NCBI RefSeq assembly: GCF_011761345.1
Contig: NZ_JAASRY010000008.1
Span: 1 to 64,000, forward strand
DNA from: Thalassobacillus devorans
Lineage (GTDB): Bacteria; Bacillota; Bacilli; Bacillales; Halobacillaceae
Length of the DNA: 64,000 nt
Direction: 5' to 3'
Part shown: one piece after another, positions 16,283-24,365 of the stretch
Numbering within the stretch: position 1 is the stretch's first letter
How the letters are laid out: the number at the start of each line of letters is the position of its first letter
Notes under the pieces: generated by a model
Databases searched by the model: none
Seen by the model: only the letters and a program-made list of their open reading frames with translations
Told to the model about the DNA's origin: nothing
Made by a program: the position numbers and the translations under genes

Positions 16283-17453
16283 TACGCTTCTCCACCTTCC
16301 GAATAATAAGCCAACATGTAAAGACCAGTGCCAGTCCCCACCCCGATGGAACAAGTAAGAAAAATAGGGATGTCTCCTGCAGCCCCTGATAGATACGATG
16401 CCAAGGTAAAACATCCTGCACGTTATTCAGCCACTGAGGCAAATAACTGCGTGGAATTAACACTCCGCTTGCCAAGAGTAAAGGGAGTGATAAGATACCA
16501 TACCATAAAGCAGCTTCCACTTTTCTTCTGGTAACAGCAAGGAAAAAAGCTGCCAGACCCGCTTGTAACAACGCATGAAACAATAGCAGTAACTGAGAGG
16601 GTTGAAGTGCTTCTTGGACATAAAAACCATAAACAAAGAAAAACATCTCATTCCCAATTAAAATAAAAAGAAAGAATAAGGCGGCATGGACAAGATATAT
16701 ACGCCCTTTTCCTATATTCATCGTTTGCAGCCGATCTCTCACACCCCCGTGCAGCAACGACTGTCGGGAAGCGATGAATAAGCTAAGTGACAACCAAGAA
16801 CCCAGCATCCAGGCACCTATTGCAGCATGATTCACCCAGCCAATGGATGCTCCTCGCTCTATGTTTTCCGTCACAAACAGACCATTCCGATCGAGCGCCT
16901 CCAATGTAAAAGTAATGATGACCTGCTGCAGTAATTGTTGACGCTCCTCCGAATTTTCCATGGGTTGTATTACTGATTGATACACCGCATTGACGCCACT
17001 TTGCGCGGCAGATATGTAACTTGCTGCGCTGTCCAGTAATAACTGCACAACACCTGACTCTAACGGTTTAGTGTCATTCAGCCATACTTCCATTGGAGTG
17101 TTAGTACCACTTCTTAAATCAGCAGTGAAACCTGCTGGAATGATTACGGCCCCTGTCCATTCCCCGTTACGGAGCCCTTTTTCTACTTCATCTATTTCTT
17201 CCGGTATGAACCGTAATTGGTCGTTTAGCGTCTCGTCTTCCTGCAGCTGGTTGATCAGGGACTTTGTTTCAAAGGTCTGGTCCCCATCAACAATAGCGAC
17301 CTTAATCGGCTCATTCTCTCCATTCAGGAACCCTGCTATTCCATATCCTAACAATCCTAAAAGTAAATACGGTGCAACTACACATAAAAAAAGAAGGAGC
17401 GGCCGCCTGGCAGCCGCTCTGATTTCTAGCAAAAAAAGCGAGATGCTTTGCAC
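16266..17453 (-). CDS. ABC-2 type permease, subunit 1
   Basis: A 395-residue permease with one N-terminal helix, a large extracytoplasmic domain (about 45-215) and a C-terminal bundle of helices including the ABC-2 segment SGVLIPRSYLPQWLNN. Translation starts at GTG with AAGGAGG eight bases upstream. Arrangement and low similarity to its partner suggest a heterodimeric exporter. It lies 20 bases after the DUF6583-type gene. Related systems export antibiotics or cell-envelope compounds; the substrate here is unknown. Confidence 0.85.
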   Translation of the reverse strand: MQSISLFLLEIRAAARRPLLLFLCVVAPYLLLGLLGYGIAGFLNGENEPIKVAIVDGDQTFETKSLINQLQEDETLNDQLRFIPEEIDEVEKGLRNGEWTGAVIIPAGFTADLRSGTNTPMEVWLNDTKPLESGVVQLLLDSAASYISAAQSGVNAVYQSVIQPMENSEERQQLLQQVIITFTLEALDRNGLFVTENIERGASIGWVNHAAIGAWMLGSWLSLSLFIASRQSLLHGGVRDRLQTMNIGKGRIYLVHAALFFLFILIGNEMFFFVYGFYVQEALQPSQLLLLFHALLQAGLAAFFLAVTRRKVEAALWYGILSLPLLLASGVLIPRSYLPQWLNNVQDVLPWHRIYQGLQETSLFFLLVPSGWGLALVFTCWLIIRKVEKRNGYPA

Positions 17454-17473
17454 GACCGTTCCTCCTTCACTCT

Positions 17474-19099
17474 TTAAAAGGCTCCCAGCCCTCCAAAGTT
17501 ACCGAACATATCCATATAATATTTTTGCAGGTTCATTTCTATTTCCTGCATAATTGATTCCATTTCCTGATCACTTGTTTCCATTACATTCACGGTGCCG
17601 GTTTCTGTAAGGTCAGGAAAATCCAAAGCATTTGTAAATTCGGTATCGGTAATGATATTAAATTCAACCATACCACTGACTGGGCCTATCATTGGGTCTT
17701 CCATAGCGAAATCTAACCCGACATCCAGGTTTTGATTTGCCTTATCCTCATCTAATTCAGAAGCTGTATTGATATAACCACTCAGTTCAGGAACGGGACC
17801 GCCGGCAAAAGCGGCACCATCCATTACAATATCAAATGTAGTTTCGGTGCTTGCCCCTTCCAGTACAGAAGAAAGGGTCACTCCTATAGTAGAGGTCTGG
17901 CCTTCCTCTTCCATCGAAAAGGAAATGTCATGATCCACATGAAGCGCGTCTCCGGATTTTTCTCCGTTTTCATCCAGACGGAAGGAGAATGTTCCATCTT
18001 CACCGGACGGGACAACGTCCATCGCTACCTTAGATGTATAAGCTTCATCCTTTTCCTCGTAATTCGTACGTAATGAGATAGCAGCTGATTCCTCTGCTTC
18101 TGCATGACTTATCGTAAAATTGATGTCCCGATAAGCAACTAAATCCCCGTCAAGGTAGGCTTCCAGCTTGAAGCCATCCGGCATTTGAATATTATCTACT
18201 TCGTTTTCCAACTCTTCCACAGCGGTTTTCCCATCCTCGACATCCCCTGCAGCCATATTCAATTTCATTTGTGTTTCAACCAAATCCCAAATACGATCAT
18301 CATTTTTCAATTTATTTAACAACACTTTTATAAGGTCTTTTGATTCTTGCTCCGAAAGGCTCAGGGTGACTTTGTCATACTTAGCATTTTCGTAACGCAC
18401 ACCGTTTTCCATTTCGAATTGATCTTTGTCCAGCTCTTTGATTAAAGTTGTCGTATAGTCTTTCGCAATCTCATCCAATTCATCAGCTGTCAAAGTGGCA
18501 GATTGGTATTCAGCCAGGTTCGGCAGTTCCTCCATGCCGGCTGCCTCTTCCCCATGCTTACGCAAAAATTCACCCAGTTGATCGTTTGGCAAGGTAAAAT
18601 AGTCTTCATAAAGAAATGGAACTTTTAAAGCTGCTTGACTTTCGTTCTGGTAAATTTCCGCGTTTCCCAGGCTTTGGCCCTGGAACAGCAAGTCTAACGC
18701 CATGAACGTCTCTTTAGTGCCAGGGTCCACCATCTGCTCTGTCTCTAATTTAGCAGACGAAACCATCCCTTTAATCATCGGGAGCATAGCACCGAATGAC
18801 TGAGCACCATCTTCGACATTAAAATCTGCTGTTACCGTAGAAGAACTGTGATAAGCACTTTCGGTCATTTTCTCTTCCAATTCTTCCATTTGTTCTGATT
18901 GGCTTTCCAGAAAAGTCATCTGTTTTTCAATTGTATTCTGCTCTGCAGTCAAATAACGAGTCATCGGATCTTTATCCTTCATGACACCGAAAGCGGTGGC
19001 GCCAATTCCCGCAACAATGATAACTGTCGCCATTATAAATATCCAGTTTTTTACCCTGCCTCTTCCTTTAGCGGTCCCCTTGTTTCGTTGGTAGCTCAT
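17474..19099 (-). CDS. DUF6583-type membrane-anchored extracytoplasmic protein
   Basis: A 541-residue protein with a short basic N-terminus (NKGTAKGRGRVKN), a single membrane anchor at about 17-38, and a large acidic extracytoplasmic region rich in beta-type and coiled stretches. I believe it belongs to the uncharacterised DUF6583 family, judging from overall pattern. GGGGGAG before the ATG of MSYQRN fixes the start. It is the first gene of a four-gene operon with two ABC-2 permeases and an ATPase. It may capture or chaperone the exported compound, or sense envelope stress; both are inferences. Confidence 0.7.
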   Translation of the reverse strand: MSYQRNKGTAKGRGRVKNWIFIMATVIIVAGIGATAFGVMKDKDPMTRYLTAEQNTIEKQMTFLESQSEQMEELEEKMTESAYHSSSTVTADFNVEDGAQSFGAMLPMIKGMVSSAKLETEQMVDPGTKETFMALDLLFQGQSLGNAEIYQNESQAALKVPFLYEDYFTLPNDQLGEFLRKHGEEAAGMEELPNLAEYQSATLTADELDEIAKDYTTTLIKELDKDQFEMENGVRYENAKYDKVTLSLSEQESKDLIKVLLNKLKNDDRIWDLVETQMKLNMAAGDVEDGKTAVEELENEVDNIQMPDGFKLEAYLDGDLVAYRDINFTISHAEAEESAAISLRTNYEEKDEAYTSKVAMDVVPSGEDGTFSFRLDENGEKSGDALHVDHDISFSMEEEGQTSTIGVTLSSVLEGASTETTFDIVMDGAAFAGGPVPELSGYINTASELDEDKANQNLDVGLDFAMEDPMIGPVSGMVEFNIITDTEFTNALDFPDLTETGTVNVMETSDQEMESIMQEIEMNLQKYYMDMFGNFGGLGAF

Positions 19100-19370
19100 G
19101 TTTCTCCCCCTATTTTGTGTAATCATTCTCCCTAATTGTTATACGACCCTGGCTACTAAAAGTTTCAAATAAATACTAAATATTACAAGTTGATGTCAGT
19201 ATACTATTTTCAAAGAAAAATAGATATATGTATTTGCTTGTCCAATTAATATTATTCACCTTATTCGAAAACCATGTTAAAAAACTAAATCGTCGCCAAT
19301 TCCATCTGAGGACAATCCAGGGCTTTCTTTTACTCTACTCCTTTAAAAACTGAAACAATTATAAATACAA

Positions 19371-19405
19371 AAAACCGCAGGCCATATACAAGCACCTGCG
19401 GTTTT
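19371..19405 (-). terminator. sigI-rsgI terminator
   Basis: An 11-bp perfect stem AAAACCGCAGG / CCTGCGGTTTT lies four bases after the rsgI stop codon. Confidence 0.85.
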
Positions 19406-19408
19406 CGT

Positions 19409-20593
19409 TCATTTTCTATTTTCTTTTTTTACGTGTCCTGGCGGTTGAGTATCTTTACCTGTATCTTTTTTCTTTTGCCCAGGGGGAGTCTTACTATTAT
19501 CCGGTCTTTCGGTAGATTTATTTTTGGATTTATCTGCACCAGAAGGAGAATGACCCTTCTTTTTTTCTTGACCAGGCGGCTGTTTTTCTTTCACCTTGTC
19601 GTTTGCTTTAGTGGAAGGTTCATTCCCTTTTGTATGGTTTTCTTTTTTCTCAGTTGAATTTTTTCCAGGTTTTTTCTTTTCAAGCCCTTTTCCTTGGCCA
19701 GGGTGATCGTTCTTCTTCTCGCCAGGCGATGACTTTTGTTTTTCCTTACCAGGAGGAGTTGTTTGTTTCGCTTTTTCAGTTTTAACCTGCTTTTTCTTTG
19801 ACTCCTCTTCCTTTTTCTTCACGGGGTCCTTTGGTTCTTCTGATTTATAAAAAGATTGAATGATATCCTTATCTTCCCCATCCAGCTGCGGAACCTCGCT
19901 AGTAGAAACATCCTGATCTTGTACAGTGGAACTGTCATCCGATAGTGTTTCAGCCATATATTGATTGACCGGTTTGTTCACTTCTTTCGCCTTATTACGG
20001 ACACTTTCAGGCACAACAAAAGCCGCTACACTTAAAGTGGCTAATTGTTCATCGACATAATCTTCGATCTCTTCGGTAAAATCAAATTCCAACTCTTCGT
20101 TCAAATAACTGACCCCTACCAGAACACTGTCAAGTTCATTCATCATTCCTTGTTCCTCACTAAGCTCAATAAATCGGACAATTACTTCTTCTGCAGCTTC
20201 ATGCTTCCATGAGGAAAATCCATCGAGCAGTTCAGCTGCATCCTCATTATGGGGAATCATGTCCAGTACCTGTCTGTCTTCATTAATTTCCATTTCAACA
20301 CTTGGATTGATATCGACATTTACATAAGCATATGCTTTATTACTGTCATACCAGGAATATAAAGGTAAAAGTGCAAGAAGAATTGCTGTTACCATCGCTA
20401 TTATCCGCAGCCTGGCATGCTGCGTTTTCAACAGAAAAAATCCAGCTGATCTCTTTCTTTCCGGCAGAAGCTCGTAATGGGATTCCATTCCGACTTCTAC
20501 ATCATTCAGTGGTTTTGCTTTGTGAAAAGTACCAAACTCGGTAAGAACAATGGTATAACCACGGTGGTGTTCCATGACAATTCCTTTTCTCAC
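19409..20593 (-). CDS. rsgI: Anti-sigma-I factor RsgI
   Basis: A 394-residue bitopic membrane protein. Residues about 1-55 form the cytoplasmic RsgI N-terminal anti-sigma domain (GYTIVLTEFGTFHKAK). A membrane helix follows at about 60-82, then a periplasmic-type domain starting AYVNVDINPSVEMEIN. The C-terminal 130 residues are a Lys/Pro/Gly-rich disordered tail with repeated PPGxxKK units, likely cell-wall exposed. Translation starts at GTG, overlapping the sigI stop (GTGA). In B. subtilis RsgI restrains SigI until heat or envelope stress. Confidence 0.92.
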   Translation of the reverse strand: MRKGIVMEHHRGYTIVLTEFGTFHKAKPLNDVEVGMESHYELLPERKRSAGFFLLKTQHARLRIIAMVTAILLALLPLYSWYDSNKAYAYVNVDINPSVEMEINEDRQVLDMIPHNEDAAELLDGFSSWKHEAAEEVIVRFIELSEEQGMMNELDSVLVGVSYLNEELEFDFTEEIEDYVDEQLATLSVAAFVVPESVRNKAKEVNKPVNQYMAETLSDDSSTVQDQDVSTSEVPQLDGEDKDIIQSFYKSEEPKDPVKKKEEESKKKQVKTEKAKQTTPPGKEKQKSSPGEKKNDHPGQGKGLEKKKPGKNSTEKKENHTKGNEPSTKANDKVKEKQPPGQEKKKGHSPSGADKSKNKSTERPDNSKTPPGQKKKDTGKDTQPPGHVKKENRK

Positions 20594-21330
20594 AACCCCA
20601 CCCCCTTAATATAGTCTTTTAGGTACACATATTCTTCACTAAGAATGATGACCATCGCCAGAATAAATTTCCGGTTCCGTTCCAGCGTTTTTTTACTGAC
20701 ATCCACACGTCCAACGAGATCTTTGATTGGCAGTCTGCCCTTTTTCAAGACTTGTTCCCTTAGTTCTGCATCTGTGTAAATTACCCTGGCTACCCGAATC
20801 GCTGATTCACGAGCGTCCCGGTGCTGAGGAGATACTTCGGTTAGTTCTTTGAAAGATAGCTTGTACTGCTTCAACTTCAATTGAAAATCCTTGATCTCTT
20901 CCCGTCGGTACCATGCTTCTGTCTGGCGTTCGTATTGTTCTTTAGCGGCCGTAATCTCAGATGGGTTCTCCATCTGCTCTTCATTCTCATAATCTTCATC
21001 AAGGGAAGCAGCCATCAAGTGGCGCTGCTCATTCCGGATAAAATCAATCACCTTACGCTTAATGACCAGGCGCGCAAAAGATAAGAAAGAGCTTCCCTTT
21101 TGGGAAGAGAAGGAGTCGATCGCTTCATTGAATGCCATCAGCCCGATGCTGAATTCATCATCCTTATGTTGATCAATATACCGTTTACATACTTCAGAAA
21201 CATTTTTGGCGATAAAAGGTTGATATTGTTGTAAAAGGTGATTACGAATTTCTTCGTCTCCCGCTTGTGCTAATGTCACTTGCTCATTAAGGGAGGTGTC
21301 AGTTTTCTTATCAAACAGACTCCTGATCAA
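20590..21330 (-). CDS. sigI: RNA polymerase sigma factor SigI
   Basis: A 246-residue sigma-70-like factor of the SigI group, with region 2 around DDEFSIGLMAFNEAIDSF and region-2/3 text SFLSFARLVIKRKVIDFIR. The C-terminal DNA-binding part includes GRVDVSKKTLERNRKFILA. SigI drives heat and cell-envelope stress genes in Bacillus. It starts at TTG with GGAGGTGG seven bases upstream. It is co-transcribed and translationally coupled with rsgI. A candidate SigI-type promoter lies directly upstream, consistent with autoregulation. Confidence 0.94.
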   Translation of the reverse strand: MIRSLFDKKTDTSLNEQVTLAQAGDEEIRNHLLQQYQPFIAKNVSEVCKRYIDQHKDDEFSIGLMAFNEAIDSFSSQKGSSFLSFARLVIKRKVIDFIRNEQRHLMAASLDEDYENEEQMENPSEITAAKEQYERQTEAWYRREEIKDFQLKLKQYKLSFKELTEVSPQHRDARESAIRVARVIYTDAELREQVLKKGRLPIKDLVGRVDVSKKTLERNRKFILAMVIILSEEYVYLKDYIKGVGL

Positions 21331-21358
21331 CCTTTACCACCTCCAGCTATTAAGAAAT

Positions 21359-21387
21359 TTCGTGAGAGCCTTTTATTTTATGGGTGT
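21359..21387 (-). promoter_or_regulatory. Candidate sigma-I promoter of sigI-rsgI
   Basis: On the minus strand, ACACCC is followed 19 bases later by CGAA. SigI promoters are known for a C-rich -35 element (ACCCCC-like) and a CGAA-type -10. The location, about 30 bases before the sigI start, fits the autoregulation known for the family. The match is partial. Confidence 0.45.
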
Positions 21388-21610
21388 TCTTATCAAAATT
21401 CTTTCAATTATGTTACAAAGATGTTTCAACCAACCTTATTTCTGAAGTATAACCTAACTATATTAAGGGGTCTATTCTATTACACTAAAATGTTCAACGT
21501 GACTATCTTATCGAATTATCATCTTGTTATCTAGCACAGGTTGTTTACATTTTATTAAATGATGATTTCAAAATATAGGTCTTATTTCCTGTGGACAGAA
21601 TTCTGGCAAG

Positions 21611-21636
21611 AAAAAAGCCTCACCATCTGGTGAGGC
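21611..21636 (-). terminator. Terminator of the PRC-barrel gene
   Basis: GCCTCACCA pairs with TGGTGAGGC over a two-base loop, with a U-run on the minus transcript. Confidence 0.8.
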
Positions 21637-21653
21637 CATAAACCATATTCGTA

Positions 21654-22439
21654 TTACTGCCAATAGGGTTCTTTGCGATATTTCCGATAAATCATCTCTT
21701 CAAATTCTTTTGTCACTGTTTGGTCTTTCTCATAATTAGGACCGTCTTCAATAGTTTCGAGTTTTAGATCAATATAAAAATCATTCGTTAACCAATCTAC
21801 CGATTGGAGCCAATCGGGTGATAACAGCACCCGTTCATTTGTGGACCATTCACTAGTATCTACAAGTAAATATCTTATTCTCCAAGTACCTTCATCAATC
21901 ATTAAATCTTTAATATAGCCGATTTTGCCATTTTCTCCGTGCACAACTCCGTGTTTAAATTCACCTTTGATGCTTTCACTACTGCGCAGTTTATCCTTCC
22001 TATCATGAACATTATCATTAATAGGTGGTTCCTGAGTCGTTTGAGGCTCAGCTGCTCTCGCTGGTTCTTCCACCGGGTCCATCGGTGTCAAATAGCCACC
22101 CCATAGAAATTCACCTGCCCAATATTGTTTCCACCCAAAGGTGTCGGATAATTCCATTTCTTTCTCATAAGAAAAATCCTGTTTTTCTTCCAAGGTCGCA
22201 TTATGCCGGATATCTTCTTTATTATTTTCCACATGGACTACTTCTTCTCCGGTGTCAACTGCCTTTACCCCGGAAGGTGAGACTACCACTTTCTTTCCGG
22301 GCAGCCATTTCCGTGTATCAGCCACTAAATAGCGGACAGTCCATTTCTTGTCATCAAAATATAAGTCTTTCACTTTACCAAGCTCCCCGTCGTTGGCCTG
22401 GATATTATAGTTTTTTAATGTACTAGCAAAATATAACAT
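21654..22439 (-). CDS. PRC-barrel domain protein
   Basis: A 261-residue soluble protein with two PRC-barrel domains. The first is at about 1-75 (NDGELGKVKDLYFDDKKWTV, RYLVADT) and the second at about 160-235 (GKIGYIKDLMIDEGTWRI, RYLLVDT). A charged linker lies between them. PRC-barrels bind RNA-processing or photosynthetic partners in other systems; here the role is unknown. Two-domain versions are often stress-induced in halotolerant or radiation-tolerant bacteria, which is only a loose hint. GAGGAGGGG fixes the start at the ATG of MLYFAST. Confidence 0.88.
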   Translation of the reverse strand: MLYFASTLKNYNIQANDGELGKVKDLYFDDKKWTVRYLVADTRKWLPGKKVVVSPSGVKAVDTGEEVVHVENNKEDIRHNATLEEKQDFSYEKEMELSDTFGWKQYWAGEFLWGGYLTPMDPVEEPARAAEPQTTQEPPINDNVHDRKDKLRSSESIKGEFKHGVVHGENGKIGYIKDLMIDEGTWRIRYLLVDTSEWSTNERVLLSPDWLQSVDWLTNDFYIDLKLETIEDGPNYEKDQTVTKEFEEMIYRKYRKEPYWQ

Positions 22440-22594
22440 GTAACCCCTCCTCATGAAAGGCTGGCAATTTATAACTATTTTTCCCTGTGTAATTTAGAGT
22501 CAAACTTATAATAGGTAAGTTGTTCCGGATGGTTTATCTCTTTTTCATAACAGGTATAAAGACAATAAGCGTGATGGCGAAAGGAGGGTGAAGG

Positions 22595-23215
22595 TTGAAA
22601 GCAGTTCTATTAAACACCACATTAAAACGCGGAACAGACGCCAGTGAAACAGAACAATTACTCCATGAAGCAACAAAAATATTACAGAGAGAACAGATCG
22701 ATACGAACCGGATTCATTTAAGAGATTTCCATATCTCTTTCGGTATCACCGACCGTCTGGATGGCGATGATGACTGGCCATTTATATTCGATAAGATCAA
22801 GGAAGCAGATATCGTAATTATCGGGACACCGATTTCTATGGGAGAAAAAAGCAGCATTGCCAGTCTGATACTGGAACGGCTGCAAGGCTATCAAAACTTG
22901 CAAAATAAAAAGGGACAGTCCCTTTTTTATAATAAAGTTAGCGGAGTAGTCGTAGCCGGAGCAAAAGAAGATGGAGGCCGCTCTGCTGCTCAGTCAATTT
23001 TCTACCAGCTCTCTATGATTGGATTTACCATCCCTCCCCATGCTCACGCCACCTACGAGGGGCGACATGACTCAAGTCAAGAAGAAGCAGTGGATATCTC
23101 ACGAGATCATGTGGCACTCGATAATATCGAACGAATGACTTACAATTTGATTCATTTTGCTGAATTATTCAAGTTCCACCCCATCCCCACCCTGGGAAAC
23201 GTGATAGATTCATGA
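22595..23215 (+). CDS. NADPH-dependent FMN reductase / flavodoxin-fold protein
   Basis: A 206-residue flavodoxin-fold protein. The N-terminus MKAVLLNTTLKRG is the phosphate-binding strand-loop, and IVIIGTPISMGEKSSIASLILER is the typical flavin-contact region. Members reduce FMN, quinones or azo compounds with NAD(P)H. The start is TTG with AAGGAGGGTG upstream. The gene stands alone on the plus strand, divergent from the PRC-barrel gene. The substrate is unknown. Confidence 0.82.
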   Translation: MKAVLLNTTLKRGTDASETEQLLHEATKILQREQIDTNRIHLRDFHISFGITDRLDGDDDWPFIFDKIKEADIVIIGTPISMGEKSSIASLILERLQGYQNLQNKKGQSLFYNKVSGVVVAGAKEDGGRSAAQSIFYQLSMIGFTIPPHAHATYEGRHDSSQEEAVDISRDHVALDNIERMTYNLIHFAELFKFHPIPTLGNVIDS

Positions 23216-23217
23216 GC

Positions 23218-23424
23218 GCAAGCGCCTTGCTAACCCCCGACAAGCTTAAGACAAGCCTCGGCGTGACGGTCTTGGTACTTTTAGACCAATTAAGTTTAAA
23301 AAGGTTTAAAGTATAAGTAAAACTAAGGCTTTCGCCATAAAGCGTTGGCGATAAGCCAAGTTTTTCTAATCACAGAGAGGATTGACTTAAGACCTCGAGG
23401 GGGTAGGCGCTGGAGCTGGATGTA
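23218..23424. repeat. Structured intergenic repeat with terminal inverted repeats
   Basis: This 300-base gap has no gene. Its ends are inverted: AGCGCCTTGCTAACCCCCGA on the left and TCGAGGGGGTAGGCGCT on the right. Inside, GGCTTTCGCCA pairs with TGGCGATAAGCC. The layout is like bcr1-type or MITE-like palindromic repeats scattered in Bacillaceae genomes. Only one copy occurs in this window, so repeat status rests on recollection of similar intergenic sequences. Confidence 0.5.
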
Positions 23425-23481
23425 ACCCACCATGCAAAGTTATCCACAAAAAGAAAATTTTATAATTTCCTAACTATTCAA

Positions 23482-23515
23482 AAGGAACCCCGTTACACAG
23501 GTAACGGGGTTCCTT
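23482..23515 (-). terminator. Terminator of the protease gene
   Basis: A perfect 15-bp stem AAGGAACCCCGTTAC / GTAACGGGGTTCCTT with a four-base loop lies eight bases after the protease stop codon. Confidence 0.85.
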
Positions 23516-23522
23516 CTGTTTA

Positions 23523-24332
23523 CTACTCAGTATTTTCATGGAAATAATCAATCGGGACCGCAAGTCCGACTTCCCCATGCTCGTCATGTTTCAGTGTGGC
23601 GAACACCACACCTATCACTTGCCCTTCCTCATTGATAACAGGACTCCCGCTGTTTCCCCTATACACTGGGGCGTCAAGCATCATCACAGGCTTTTCCCAG
23701 CTGTCCAGCTGTGTATAATCTATAATGGTCCCCTGGTTGGCAATTCCTGTAAAACGAAGGGGGTTACCAATAAAATAAAAGGATTCATCCGTTTCAAAGG
23801 TAGTTCTTTCTGCCAGCTCAAGATGAGGAAGAGACTTGCCTTCCACCGCCAGAACGGCCAGGTCGACACCAGGGTAAGAAGCCTTAACCTCTGCATGGAA
23901 CAACCCTTCTTCCGGAAAAGCTACAGATATCCTCTTTTCATCCTCAATGACATGATGATTTGTAATAATTGTGCCATTACTTGATATAGCGAACCCCGTT
24001 CCTTTACTCTCTCCCCCTTGCACAACAACTACAGCGTCCTGGTACTCGTCAATATCCGGGTTGGCAGATAACTTAGCAGAAGTAACCAAAAAATCAATGG
24101 CAGGGATCGAATAAGTTTGCGGGATGACCGCGCCCAGATTCAAGACCATTACGATAGCGACAAGCCAAAACGCCCATTTGGGAAACGGGCGCCTAGGCTT
24201 CTCTTTTTCTTCACGGGCACGAGCGATGGCTTTTCGCTTTTCTTCCTGGACAAGCTCATACAACTCTTCTTCATCTATTTCTTCATAAAGATCTTCGTCA
24301 ATAATATCTTTCTTCTGTTCATCTTTCCCCAT
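23523..24332 (-). CDS. Membrane-anchored trypsin-like serine protease
   Basis: A 269-residue protein. It has an acidic, probably coiled N-terminal cytoplasmic part (about 1-50), one membrane helix (about 52-71), and an S1 trypsin-like domain outside the cell. The catalytic triad can be read as His127 (TNHHVI), Asp157 (GVDLAVL) and Ser228 (GNSGSP). It is related to HtrA/DegP proteases but has no PDZ domain. It probably acts in envelope protein quality control. It lies 33 bases after bmrD on the same strand, so it may be read through from that operon. Confidence 0.88.
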   Translation of the reverse strand: MGKDEQKKDIIDEDLYEEIDEEELYELVQEEKRKAIARAREEKEKPRRPFPKWAFWLVAIVMVLNLGAVIPQTYSIPAIDFLVTSAKLSANPDIDEYQDAVVVVQGGESKGTGFAISSNGTIITNHHVIEDEKRISVAFPEEGLFHAEVKASYPGVDLAVLAVEGKSLPHLELAERTTFETDESFYFIGNPLRFTGIANQGTIIDYTQLDSWEKPVMMLDAPVYRGNSGSPVINEEGQVIGVVFATLKHDEHGEVGLAVPIDYFHENTE

Positions 24333-24365
24333 CTTGCCGCCACCTTAATAACAGAATGCAGGAAA

